Positions 40,900 to 48,548 of a DNA stretch of 49,139 nucleotides are shown piece by piece. The position numbers and the translations under genes were made by a program. The notes beneath the pieces were generated by a model. It searched no databases, was not told the DNA's origin, and worked only from the letters and a program-made list of their open reading frames with translations. Source of the DNA: Candidatus Pelagibacter sp. Its GTDB lineage: Bacteria; Pseudomonadota; Alphaproteobacteria; Pelagibacterales; Pelagibacteraceae. The stretch is from positions 1-49,139 of the forward strand of contig JAOOLP010000006.1 in assembly GCA_028408795.1 (NCBI GenBank), given 5' to 3'. Position 1 is the first letter of the stretch. Each line of letters opens with the position of its first letter.

Positions 40900-41771
40900 G
40901 ATATTATTTCAACATTATTGTCATTAATTTTGAGTTTTTTATTTTTGAATACAGAAAATTCAGGATCAAATAATTTTATAACTGCAAAAGGAAACGGTTT
41001 ATCAATTAAAACTTTTCCAATTATGTTATCGTTATATTTAATTTCATCGCCAATTTTTAACTTTTTTTCAGATTTTATAGACATTAATTGTCTTCTAATT
41101 TTATTTTTCATCTTCATTCTAGCTGTATTTTCTTGCCCAACGTAGCAACCTTTTTTAAAATCAATTGCATTTAATTTTTCAAAATTTACTTCAAGCCCAA
41201 ATAACTGATTTTGTAAATTATTTAATCCCTCTATAGGAATTCCTTTAAGAAAAGCTTTTTCAATATAAGAATTATTTTTTACAATTTTTAAATTAAGCTT
41301 TTTAATTGTCAAATACAGCTTTTCTAAAGGAGATATAATTCTAGCTCCTAATTCACTATCCCTCGGATCAATAAAAGTTGGACTGTCTCTATATTGGAGG
41401 GTCATTTCCTCTTTACCTAGTTCTTTCTGCATTATCTTAAAATTTTCAAAATTTATTACCCCAACAACATAACTTGATGACAAATCTTTTATCTCTATTT
41501 TTGATCTAATTTTGTATTTAAATAAATTACTTAAAAGTTCTTTTACTAAGCTTCCATCACAATCTAATAAATATCCCTCATTACTTTTAATTACAAAAAA
41601 ATCAAATAAGTATTTTCCTTGTGGGCTTAATAATGCTGCAAAAATCGAGTTGTTTCTGGATACTTTGCCTATATCGTTTGTAATTATATTTTGAAGATAT
41701 TCTTTCGCGTCTACTCCAGTGATGGAGATTAGCCCCCTATTTTCTAAAATAATAATCTGGTCTTTTTCCAT
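40896..41771 (-). CDS. ygfZ: YgfZ/GcvT-domain folate-binding protein
   Basis: Folate-binding protein that supports iron-sulfur cluster assembly or repair. The signature FKKGCYVGQENTARM contains the conserved cysteine of the K-G-C-Y-x-G-Q motif. The N-terminal part (ISITGVDAKEYLQNIITNDI) matches the GcvT-like fold. At 291 residues it fits the alphaproteobacterial members. It is divergent from the dihydroorotase gene over a 36-base gap, a pairing seen in other alphaproteobacteria. NadA and the ferredoxin in this window are Fe-S proteins that could benefit from it. Confidence 0.92.
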   Translation of the reverse strand: MEKDQIIILENRGLISITGVDAKEYLQNIITNDIGKVSRNNSIFAALLSPQGKYLFDFFVIKSNEGYLLDCDGSLVKELLSNLFKYKIRSKIEIKDLSSSYVVGVINFENFKIMQKELGKEEMTLQYRDSPTFIDPRDSELGARIISPLEKLYLTIKKLNLKIVKNNSYIEKAFLKGIPIEGLNNLQNQLFGLEVNFEKLNAIDFKKGCYVGQENTARMKMKNKIRRQLMSIKSEKKLKIGDEIKYNDNIIGKVLIDKPFPFAVIKLFDPEFSVFKNKKLKINDNNVEIIS

Positions 41772-41807
41772 ACAAATAGAGTATATAATATAATAATTTT
41801 TAAAAAC

Positions 41808-43121
41808 ATGTCTGATAATTATAGTCTCATCGTTAAAAATGGATCTTGCTATGTAAATGGTAAGTTAATTAAAGCAGATCTAGGTTTATCGGGAAAAAAA
41901 ATTAAAAAGATAGGTAAAATTGAACTGAATAGTTCAAAAGTTTACGATGCTACAAACAAAGTAATACTTCCAGGAATAATAGATACACAGGTTCATTTTA
42001 GAGAACCAGGATCCACAGACGCAGAAGATTTAGAAAGTGGCAGCAAGGCTGCTGTCTTGGGTGGAGTTACCTCTTTATTCGAAATGCCAAATACGAATCC
42101 ACCAACTTCCAATCTAATAGAATTTGAAAAGAAGCTTCAATTAGCCAATAATAGAATGCATAGTAATTATGCCTTTTATTTTGGGGCAACACCAGAAAAT
42201 ACTGAACAATTGTCTCAACTAAAAAATTTAAAAGGATGTTGTGGTATTAAGCTTTTTGCAGGATCATCAACAGGAAATTTATTAGTTGATAAGGAAGCAG
42301 ATATTGAAAAAGTAATTTCAAAAGCGGATAGAATAATTTCAATTCATTCAGAAGATGAAGAAATATTAAATTTAAGAAAAAAATTTATTAAAAAAGGAGA
42401 TGTTCACTCGCATCCTGAGTGGAGAAACACAGAGACAGCAATGTCTTCAACTCGAAGAGTTGTTAAAATTGCAGAGAGATATAATAAAAGAATTCATGTG
42501 TTGCATGTGACAACAAAAGAGGAAGTAGATTTTTTGGCGATGCACAAAAAAAATGTAACCTTTGAAACTACTCCTCAGCATTTAACTTTATATGCTCCAG
42601 ATTGTTATGATAAATTAGGGACATATGCTCAAATGAATCCCCCTCTAAGAACAAAAGAGCATTATGATCGACTATGGACAGCTATAAAAAACAATATTGT
42701 GGACGTTCTAGGATCTGATCATGCACCACACACTAAAGAAAATAAACAAAAAGAATATCCTAATTCACCTTCAGGAATGCCAGGAGTTCAAACTATATTT
42801 CCAGTGATGTTAGATCATGTAAATAATAACAAACTCACTCTAGAACAATTAATAAAGCTAATGTGTGAAAATCCATGTAAAATATTTGGGATTAAAGATA
42901 AGGGTTTTATTAAAGAAAACTTTGATGCTGATTTGACCATAGTAGATATGGAAAAAGAGCAAATTATTAAAGATGAAATGATAGCAAGCAAATGTGGATG
43001 GACGCCTTTTAATAATTATAAAGTAAAAGGATTTCCTATTGCGACAATTGTTAACGGATCTATTGTGATGGAAAATGGTAAAGTAGTTTCTAAACAAGTG
43101 GGTATACCACTTGAATTTTAA
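41808..43121 (+). CDS. pyrC: Dihydroorotase-like amidohydrolase
   Basis: Closes carbamoyl-aspartate to dihydroorotate in pyrimidine synthesis. The 437-residue class I-type protein has the amidohydrolase barrel with REPGSTDAEDLESGSKAAV, GGVTSLFEMPNTNPP and GIKLFAGSSTG (lysine candidate for carboxylation). IHSEDEE, HVLHVTTKEE and the catalytic-aspartate motif GSDHAPH are also present. Unusually, the first metal motif reads DTQVHFREPG, with Q61 where most enzymes have histidine (HxH). I believe a similar QVHFREPG reading occurs in other alphaproteobacterial homologues, so this may be a clade variant. It is followed by the cupredoxin gene after 2 bases. Confidence 0.9.
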   Translation: MSDNYSLIVKNGSCYVNGKLIKADLGLSGKKIKKIGKIELNSSKVYDATNKVILPGIIDTQVHFREPGSTDAEDLESGSKAAVLGGVTSLFEMPNTNPPTSNLIEFEKKLQLANNRMHSNYAFYFGATPENTEQLSQLKNLKGCCGIKLFAGSSTGNLLVDKEADIEKVISKADRIISIHSEDEEILNLRKKFIKKGDVHSHPEWRNTETAMSSTRRVVKIAERYNKRIHVLHVTTKEEVDFLAMHKKNVTFETTPQHLTLYAPDCYDKLGTYAQMNPPLRTKEHYDRLWTAIKNNIVDVLGSDHAPHTKENKQKEYPNSPSGMPGVQTIFPVMLDHVNNNKLTLEQLIKLMCENPCKIFGIKDKGFIKENFDADLTIVDMEKEQIIKDEMIASKCGWTPFNNYKVKGFPIATIVNGSIVMENGKVVSKQVGIPLEF

Positions 43122-43123
43122 TT

Positions 43124-43621
43124 ATGAAAAAACTGATACTAATTTTTATTTTTATACCCAATATTCTTCTTGCCGGCTCAATGAAAGCAATAGGTGTCAA
43201 AGGTAGTGAAGAAAGTGTCGATAGAGTTATCAAAGTTTCAATGTATGACAATTATTACAAACCTAATAAATTTGAAATTAAAAAAAACGAGACAATTAAA
43301 TTTGTAGTAGAAAATAAAGGTGAGCTAGTTCATGAATTTAATATAGCTTCTAAAGAAATGCATCTAAAGCATCAACCAGAAATGATGATGATGGTAGAAC
43401 ACGGAATACTCTTAGCTGATAAAATTGATAAAAAAAAAATGATGGAGATGTCCAAAAAAAATCCTGCTATGGCACATTCACATTCTAATAGTGTTTTATT
43501 ATCACCTGGAGATAAAGCTGAACTGATTTGGAAATTTAATAACACTCTAGATTTAGAGGCTGCGTGCAACGTTCCTGGCCACTATGATGTAGGTATGATA
43601 GCTAAAATCAATAATATATAA
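43124..43621 (+). CDS. Periplasmic cupredoxin-like copper protein with Met/His-rich insert
   Basis: A 165-residue exported protein: signal peptide about 1-18 (LLAG end) and then a cupredoxin fold. Candidate copper ligands in the usual order are H70 (LVHEFN), C148, H153 and M158 (CNVPGHYDVGM). Between strands lies a methionine- and histidine-rich stretch at about 79-120 (MHLKHQPEMMMMVEH, MMEM, MAHSHS) resembling those of copper-resistance proteins. It may carry electrons or buffer periplasmic copper. It starts 2 bases after the dihydroorotase and its stop directly abuts that of the convergent acyl-CoA synthetase. The redox partner is unknown. Confidence 0.86.
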   Translation: MKKLILIFIFIPNILLAGSMKAIGVKGSEESVDRVIKVSMYDNYYKPNKFEIKKNETIKFVVENKGELVHEFNIASKEMHLKHQPEMMMMVEHGILLADKIDKKKMMEMSKKNPAMAHSHSNSVLLSPGDKAELIWKFNNTLDLEAACNVPGHYDVGMIAKINNI

Positions 43622-45520
43622 TTAACTTTTTAAAATATTATTATCTTTAAGATCTTGCTTAATTTCATCCAAAATAGCTGGATCGTCTATGGTAGCTGGC
43701 ATTTTATAAGGCTCATTGTCTGCTATTTTTCTTACAGTTCCTCTTAATATTTTTCCTGATCTTGTTTTTGGAAGTCTTTTAACAACAATTGCTATTTTAA
43801 AAGCTGCAACCGGACCCACTTTTTCTCTAACCATTTTTACACATTCAGTAATTATTTCTTTTTTATCTTTTGTAACGCCAGCCTTTAAAGCAAGAAGTCC
43901 AATTGGCAATTGTCCTTTTAGTTTATCAGCAATTCCAAGTACAGCACATTCGGCAACATCTTTATGTTCAGCTAAAACTTCTTCAATTGCTCCAGTCGAC
44001 AGTCTATGGCCTGCAACATTTATAATATCATCAGTTCTAGACATGATCCAAACATAACCATCTTCATCAATATGACCTGCGTCGTAAGTTAAGTAGTAGC
44101 CAGGATAAGTAGACATATAATTTTCTTTATATCTTTTGTCTGCACCCCAAAGTGTTGGGAAAGTACCAGGAGGAAGAGGAAGTTTAACTACAATGTCACC
44201 CATTTTTCCTGGACCTACCTCTTTACCATCTGAGTTTAATACTTTTAAATCATAACCAGGCACTGGTTTAAACGCGGAACCGTATTTTACAGGAAAAGAT
44301 TCTATGCCTGTACAGTCCGATGTTATAGCCCAACTTGTTTCTGTTTGCCACCAATGATCAATTACAGGAGAACCTGAAAGTTTCTCGAACCATTTAATTG
44401 TATCTGGATCAGCTCTTTCGCCAGCAAGAAAAAGTTTTTCAAAATTACTCAAATTATATTTTTTAAAAAATTCACCATTAGGATCTTCTTTTTTTATTGC
44501 TCTAATCGCAGTTGGTGCTGTAAACAAAGATTTAACTTTATGTTCTGAGATAACTCTCCAAAAAACACCAGCATCAGGAGTGCCAACTGGCTTCCCTTCA
44601 AAAAGAACAGTTGTGCATCCATAAAATAACGGAGCATAAACAATATATGAATGACCTACAATCCACCCAATATCACTTGCAGACCACCAAATGTCATCTT
44701 GATTAATATTATAAATATTTTTCATTGTCCACTTAAGCGCAACAATGTGACCACCAATATCTCTTACTATTCCTTTTGGAAGCCCTGTAGTACCTGAAGT
44801 ATACAGAATATAAGCGTAATCATTAGAATTCATTTTTTCACACTCCGCAGGCTGAACATTTTTATGTGCTTCTTCCCAGGTAATATCCATTTTCGGATTT
44901 AATTCTGCTTTATCTTTCTCTCTTTGAAAAATTATACATTTATTTGGTTTATGTGATGCTAACTCAATTGCTTTATTGACTAGAGGTTTATAATGTACAG
45001 TTCGTCCAGGTTCATAACCACAAGAGGCAGAAACAATTAATTTTGCTTTTGAGTCATCAATTCTACTTGCAAGTTCGTTAGCTGCAAATCCGCCGAACAC
45101 AACTGAGTGAACTGCACCAATTCTTCCACAAGCTAACATTGCAATTACTGCTTCGGGAATCATTGGCATGTAAATTATTACTCGATCGCCTTTACTAATT
45201 CCTTGTTTCTTTAAAGCTCCAGCAAATAAAGCTACCTTTTCTCTTAAATCTTTATAAGAAATTTTTTTTTTCACACCTGTTATAGGGCTATCATAGATTA
45301 TTGCTAATTTTTCTCCTCTTCCTTGATCGATGTGATGATCTAAAGCATTGTAACAAGTATTTGTTACTCCATCTTCGAACCATTTATAAAAAGGAGGGTT
45401 ACTAGAATTAAGTATTTTAGTAGGTTTTTTATACCAAAATATGTCTTTAGAGATATCTTGCCAAAATTTCTCTCTATTATTAATAGAATCTTCGTAAATT
45501 TCCTTATATTTTCGACTCAA
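43622..45520 (-). CDS. prpE: Propionyl-CoA synthetase-like AMP-forming acyl-CoA ligase
   Basis: Activates a short-chain acid (propionate or acetate) to its CoA thioester through an acyl-AMP. The 632-residue ANL enzyme has the P-loop YTSGTTGLPKG, the segment WWQTETSWAI, and the C-terminal catalytic-lysine motif LPKTRSGKILRGTVRKIA. SASCGYEPGRTVHYKPLVNKAI and the start REKFWQDISKDIFWYKKPTK are characteristic of PrpE rather than Acs, although the two overlap in substrate range. No methylcitrate-cycle gene is in the window. It is a single minus-strand gene with its promoter in the long gap shared with the rhodopsin. Confidence 0.9.
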   Translation of the reverse strand: MSRKYKEIYEDSINNREKFWQDISKDIFWYKKPTKILNSSNPPFYKWFEDGVTNTCYNALDHHIDQGRGEKLAIIYDSPITGVKKKISYKDLREKVALFAGALKKQGISKGDRVIIYMPMIPEAVIAMLACGRIGAVHSVVFGGFAANELASRIDDSKAKLIVSASCGYEPGRTVHYKPLVNKAIELASHKPNKCIIFQREKDKAELNPKMDITWEEAHKNVQPAECEKMNSNDYAYILYTSGTTGLPKGIVRDIGGHIVALKWTMKNIYNINQDDIWWSASDIGWIVGHSYIVYAPLFYGCTTVLFEGKPVGTPDAGVFWRVISEHKVKSLFTAPTAIRAIKKEDPNGEFFKKYNLSNFEKLFLAGERADPDTIKWFEKLSGSPVIDHWWQTETSWAITSDCTGIESFPVKYGSAFKPVPGYDLKVLNSDGKEVGPGKMGDIVVKLPLPPGTFPTLWGADKRYKENYMSTYPGYYLTYDAGHIDEDGYVWIMSRTDDIINVAGHRLSTGAIEEVLAEHKDVAECAVLGIADKLKGQLPIGLLALKAGVTKDKKEIITECVKMVREKVGPVAAFKIAIVVKRLPKTRSGKILRGTVRKIADNEPYKMPATIDDPAILDEIKQDLKDNNILKS

Positions 45521-45603
45521 TTTGATCCCTCTGAAAAGTTAATTTATTAGCATTATTTCATAAATATCCCCAAAAAAAAACAAAAAATCCAATAAAAACA
45601 GGC

Positions 45604-45619
45604 TTTTTTGATCAAAAAA
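45604..45619. promoter_or_regulatory. 16-base palindrome TTTTTTGATCAAAAAA
   Basis: Perfect self-complementary sequence in the prpE/rhodopsin gap, about 126 bases before the rhodopsin ATG. Its low-complexity arms mean chance is possible. It could be an operator or a weak bidirectional hairpin. Confidence 0.3.
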
Positions 45620-45696
45620 ACACTTCACTGTAACTTCAATTTTTATTAAGGTTCGCCCAGCTTATTCGTAAATGAAGAGTAAATCATTTATTGAAT

Positions 45697-45712
45697 AGTT
45701 TAATATTAAACT
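45697..45712. promoter_or_regulatory. 16-base palindrome AGTTTAATATTAAACT upstream of proteorhodopsin
   Basis: Perfect inverted repeat ending 32 bases before the rhodopsin ATG. It contains a TAATAT hexamer that could serve as a -10 element. This position suits a dimeric repressor or activator site overlapping the promoter. No matching regulator gene is nearby, and no clear -35 hexamer was found. Confidence 0.4.
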
Positions 45713-45744
45713 AAATAGAAAACTAACTAACGAGGGAGGTTTTC

Positions 45745-46515
45745 ATGAGAAAATTAAGTCTATTTGCTTTAGCAACAGTTGCCTTTTTGGGTATTACTGG
45801 TTCAGCTAATGCAGCGACGCCTATGCTTGAGACAGGAGATTTCGTAGGAATATCTTTCTGGCTTGTGTCAATGGGTATGATTGCAACTACTGTATTCTTT
45901 TTCGCTGAAAGAGGAACTGTAGCGGCGTCATGGAGAACATCAATTTCAGTAGCTGGACTAGTTACTGGTGTTGCGTTCATCCACTATATGTACATGAGAG
46001 AAGTTTGGGTGACTACAGGTGACACGCCAACAGTATACAGATATATTGACTGGTTAATCACAGTGCCACTTCAAATGGTAGAATTCTATCTAATCTTGGC
46101 AGCAGTAAGAAAAGTGCCAAGTTCAATATTCTGGAAACTATTAATTGGTTCATTAGTAATGTTAATCGGTGGATACTTAGGTGAAGCTGGTTATATTCAA
46201 CCATTTGTAGGTTTCGTAATCGGAATGGCTGGATGGATCTACATCTTGTTTGAAATATTCTCAGGAGAAGCAGGTACAATGGCTTCTAAAACTGGAAACA
46301 AAGCTATGACTACTGCTTTCAGTGCGATGAGAATAATCGTAACTATCGGTTGGGCTATATATCCTTTAGGATATGTATTCGGTTACCTAACTGGTGGTGT
46401 AGATGCAAATGCATTGAACATAATTTACAACTTAGCTGACTTCATTAACAAGATCGCTTTTGGTCTAGTTATCTGGGCAGCAGCAATGCAAAATACAAGA
46501 TTATCTTCTAGATAA
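45745..46515 (+). CDS. Proteorhodopsin, blue-absorbing type
   Basis: Light-driven proton pump of seven helices with retinal bound to a lysine. The 256-residue protein has an N-terminal signal-like segment (about 1-23). Helix C carries RYIDWLITVPLQMVEFYLIL: R99, proton acceptor D102, tuning residue Q110 and proton donor E113. The conserved helix-B histidine is H80 in GVAFIHYMYMR. The Schiff-base lysine is K236 in DFINKIAFG on helix G. Q at the position equivalent to 105 of the green proteorhodopsin marks blue tuning; D and E at acceptor and donor mark an outward proton pump. The GAGGGAGG ribosome-binding site and downstream terminator suggest very high expression. Retinal-synthesis genes are not in the window. 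Confidence 0.98.
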   Translation: MRKLSLFALATVAFLGITGSANAATPMLETGDFVGISFWLVSMGMIATTVFFFAERGTVAASWRTSISVAGLVTGVAFIHYMYMREVWVTTGDTPTVYRYIDWLITVPLQMVEFYLILAAVRKVPSSIFWKLLIGSLVMLIGGYLGEAGYIQPFVGFVIGMAGWIYILFEIFSGEAGTMASKTGNKAMTTAFSAMRIIVTIGWAIYPLGYVFGYLTGGVDANALNIIYNLADFINKIAFGLVIWAAAMQNTRLSSR

Positions 46516-46530
46516 TAGATTATAAACTTT

Positions 46531-46570
46531 AAAAAGGGCGAGTATGTTTTGCATACTTGCCCTTTTTCTT
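46531..46570 (+). terminator. Strong hairpin terminator between proteorhodopsin and ferredoxin
   Basis: A 16-base stem (46531-46546 with 46552-46567, one G-U pair) with a 5-base loop TTTTG ends in a T-rich tract. The arm begins AAAAAGGGC and closes GCCCTTTTT, so A and T runs lie on both sides and it could also work for the opposite strand. It lies 15 bases after the rhodopsin stop and 21 bases before the ferredoxin ATG. It would let abundant rhodopsin mRNA end here with limited readthrough into the redox genes. Confidence 0.92.
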
Positions 46571-46591
46571 TATATACTTATATATATTACA

Positions 46592-46912
46592 ATGGCGAAA
46601 ATCACATATACAGATCAACAAGGGAATTCTAAAACCATAGATGTTGAAAACGGACTTACGGTCATGGAGGGAGCCATTCAGAACAATATACCTGGTATAG
46701 ACGCTGACTGTGGTGGCTCTATGGCATGTGCGACTTGCCATGTTTATGTCGAAGAAAAATGGTTAGATAAACTTCCTAAAGCTGAAGACGGAGAAAATGA
46801 TATGATTGATATGGCATTTGAACCCAAAAAAAATAGCAGACTTAGTTGCCAACTAATAGTCAGTGATGAGCTAGATGGACTTCAAGTTACAACTCCCGAA
46901 AAGCAATCCTAA
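46592..46912 (+). CDS. 2Fe-2S ferredoxin (adrenodoxin type)
   Basis: Small electron carrier of 106 residues. Cluster cysteines C40, C46, C49 and C86 appear in [17 protein letters not shown] and RLSCQLIV, the C-x5-C-x2-C...C pattern of adrenodoxin/FdxB-type ferredoxins. The true start is [11 protein letters not shown] at 46592; an upstream in-frame ATG at 46544 lies in the loop side of the terminator hairpin and encodes an unlikely hydrophobic lead. Its stop overlaps the reductase ATG by one base, implying a coupled electron-transfer pair. The electron acceptor is unknown. Confidence 0.95.
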   Translation: MAKITYTDQQGNSKTIDVENGLTVMEGAIQNNIPGIDADCGGSMACATCHVYVEEKWLDKLPKAEDGENDMIDMAFEPKKNSRLSCQLIVSDELDGLQVTTPEKQS

Positions 46913-47925
46913 TGATTAAAAAAGATGTAATTATTATTGGAGCTGGCCCTGTCGGATTATTTGCAGTACATCAACTAGGAATTAAAGGTCTTAATGCAGT
47001 TGTAATCGATAATTTGGATAAAGCTGGAGGGCAGTGTATAGAGCTTTATCCAGACAAACCAATTTACGATATTCCAGGTATTCCAGAATGCACCGGCGAA
47101 GAGTTAACCAACAAATTGCTAGAGCAAATCAAACCTTTTAAAACTCAATTTTTTTTAAATGAGCGAGTTGAAGAAGTTCAGCAAAATAATAAAGATTGGT
47201 TTGTAAAAACAAATAATAAAAATGAATTTATAGCTCCTAATATAATAATTGCTGGTGGGGTAGGTTCTTTCGAACCAAGAAAATTGTCATTAAAAGAAAC
47301 AGAAAAATTTGAGGGAAAATCAATATTTTACTCTGTTAAGGATAAAAATGAATTCAAAAATAAAAATATCGCAATATTTGGAGGAGGAGACTCAGCTTTA
47401 GACTGGGCTTTAGAACTGTCGAAATTTTCAAAAGTTAATTTAATTCATAGACGTAATGAATTTAGAGGAGCACCTCATACTCTAGCCGAAATTAAAAAAT
47501 TAGAAAAAGATGGGAAAATTTTTGTTAAAACTCCTTGTCAATTAGAGACTGTTGAAGGAGATAAAAGTTTAAAATCAGTAACCATAAAATTTGATGATGG
47601 AAAAACCGAAAAGATTAACACGGATGTGATATTAGGTTTTTTTGGGCTTATTATGAAACTTGGGCCTATAGCAGAGTGGGGATTGAACATGGATAAAAAA
47701 ACTATAAAAGTAAATTCTGAAAATTTTGAAACTAATAAAAAAGGTATTTTTGCTGTTGGTGATATTTGCACTTATCCAGGAAAATTAAAATTAATTTTAT
47801 CGGGATTTCATGAAGTAGCATTAGCTTCAGTTGAGTGCTTTAAAAGAGCGCGACCTAACGAAAAGTATAGATTTGAATTTACAACTTCTTCAAAAACTAT
47901 CCAAGACAGACTTGGAAAAAAATGA
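46912..47925 (+). CDS. Type-2 ferredoxin-NADP reductase (thioredoxin reductase-like)
   Basis: FAD-dependent reductase of 337 residues with two dinucleotide folds: FAD site GAGPVG at 10-15 with GGQCIELYPDKPIYDIPG, and NADPH site GGGDSALDW at about 154-162. A final FAD segment, KGIFAVGDICTYPGK, is also present. The redox-active CxxC of genuine thioredoxin reductases is absent; isolated cysteines lie in GGQC, PEC and TPC. That, with the coupled ferredoxin gene, fits ferredoxin/flavodoxin-NADP reductase type 2. Such proteins are often labelled thioredoxin reductase. It could reduce the neighbouring ferredoxin with NADPH or run in reverse. It overlaps the GST gene by four bases. Confidence 0.93.
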   Translation: MIKKDVIIIGAGPVGLFAVHQLGIKGLNAVVIDNLDKAGGQCIELYPDKPIYDIPGIPECTGEELTNKLLEQIKPFKTQFFLNERVEEVQQNNKDWFVKTNNKNEFIAPNIIIAGGVGSFEPRKLSLKETEKFEGKSIFYSVKDKNEFKNKNIAIFGGGDSALDWALELSKFSKVNLIHRRNEFRGAPHTLAEIKKLEKDGKIFVKTPCQLETVEGDKSLKSVTIKFDDGKTEKINTDVILGFFGLIMKLGPIAEWGLNMDKKTIKVNSENFETNKKGIFAVGDICTYPGKLKLILSGFHEVALASVECFKRARPNEKYRFEFTTSSKTIQDRLGKK

Positions 47926-48548
47926 TTGAGCTTCTAACAGCTGATACACCCAACGGTAAAAAAATATCAATTATGTTAGAGGAGATAAAGTTTGATTATA
48001 AAGTTACAAAAGTAAATCTTTTTAAAAATGAACAATTTAAATCAGAATTTAAAAAATTGAGTCCTTTTAAAAAAATACCCGTCATTATTGATCATGATGC
48101 AAATAAAAGCCTTTTTGAGTCTGGTGCAATTTTAATGTACTTAGGAGAAAAGAGTGGAATGTTTTATAATAAAGATCAAAGAACAGAAATAAACCAATGG
48201 TTAATGGGACAGATGGCTTATGTCGGCCCTATGTTAGGACAACATCATCAATTTCACCATTATAATCCTGGAAAAAGTGAATTCGGTGAAAAAAGATATT
48301 TCAAAATTGCTACTCAAATTTACAAAGATTTAGATGAGAGACTCGAAATTTCAAAATTTTTAGCTGGAAAAGATTTTACAATAGCTGACATTGCTACTTT
48401 TCCTTGGATAGCTAGACATGACTGGCATGATATCGGTCTTAAAAAATTTAAAAACCTAACAAGATGGTACGAAGAAATTTCAAAAAGAAAAGCTGTTATA
48501 AAAGGATATGATTTATTAAAAAAAGGTGACAGTATTCCTAAACCCTAA
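47922..48548 (+). CDS. Glutathione S-transferase family protein
   Basis: A 208-residue GST of the YfcG/Ure2-like bacterial group. The N-terminal thioredoxin fold has ELLTADTPNGKKISIMLEE, the cis-proline segment KKIPVIID and the glutathione-binding LFESGAILMYLGEK. The helical C-terminal domain includes FTIADIATFPWIARHDW. YfcG-type enzymes show disulfide reductase activity with glutathione, which would suit a redox operon; the substrate here is unknown. Start ATG overlaps the reductase stop (ATGA), and the stop overlaps the convergent dksA stop in CTAA. Confidence 0.93.
   Translation: MIELLTADTPNGKKISIMLEEIKFDYKVTKVNLFKNEQFKSEFKKLSPFKKIPVIIDHDANKSLFESGAILMYLGEKSGMFYNKDQRTEINQWLMGQMAYVGPMLGQHHQFHHYNPGKSEFGEKRYFKIATQIYKDLDERLEISKFLAGKDFTIADIATFPWIARHDWHDIGLKKFKNLTRWYEEISKRKAVIKGYDLLKKGDSIPKP

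Larger units (their letters stand above)
45521..45744. promoter_or_regulatory. Divergent regulatory region between prpE and proteorhodopsin
   Basis: At 224 bases this is the longest non-coding stretch in the window. It holds an A-rich segment near 45570-45587, two 16-base perfect palindromes (listed separately) and an AACTAACTAAC direct repeat at 45721-45731. The strong ribosome-binding site GAGGGAGG is at 45732-45739, five bases before the rhodopsin ATG. It must carry promoters for both directions. No riboswitch fold or small gene was recognised. Confidence 0.7.

Noticed and set aside
45543..45603. Possible riboswitch or small RNA in the A-rich part of the rhodopsin upstream gap
   Set aside because: No stable paired structure beyond the two palindromes could be drawn and no known aptamer core was seen.
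46544..46591. Sixteen-residue upstream extension of the ferredoxin
   Set aside because: The ATG lies in the terminator hairpin and the added residues do not belong to the ferredoxin family; MAKITYTD at 46592 is the natural start.
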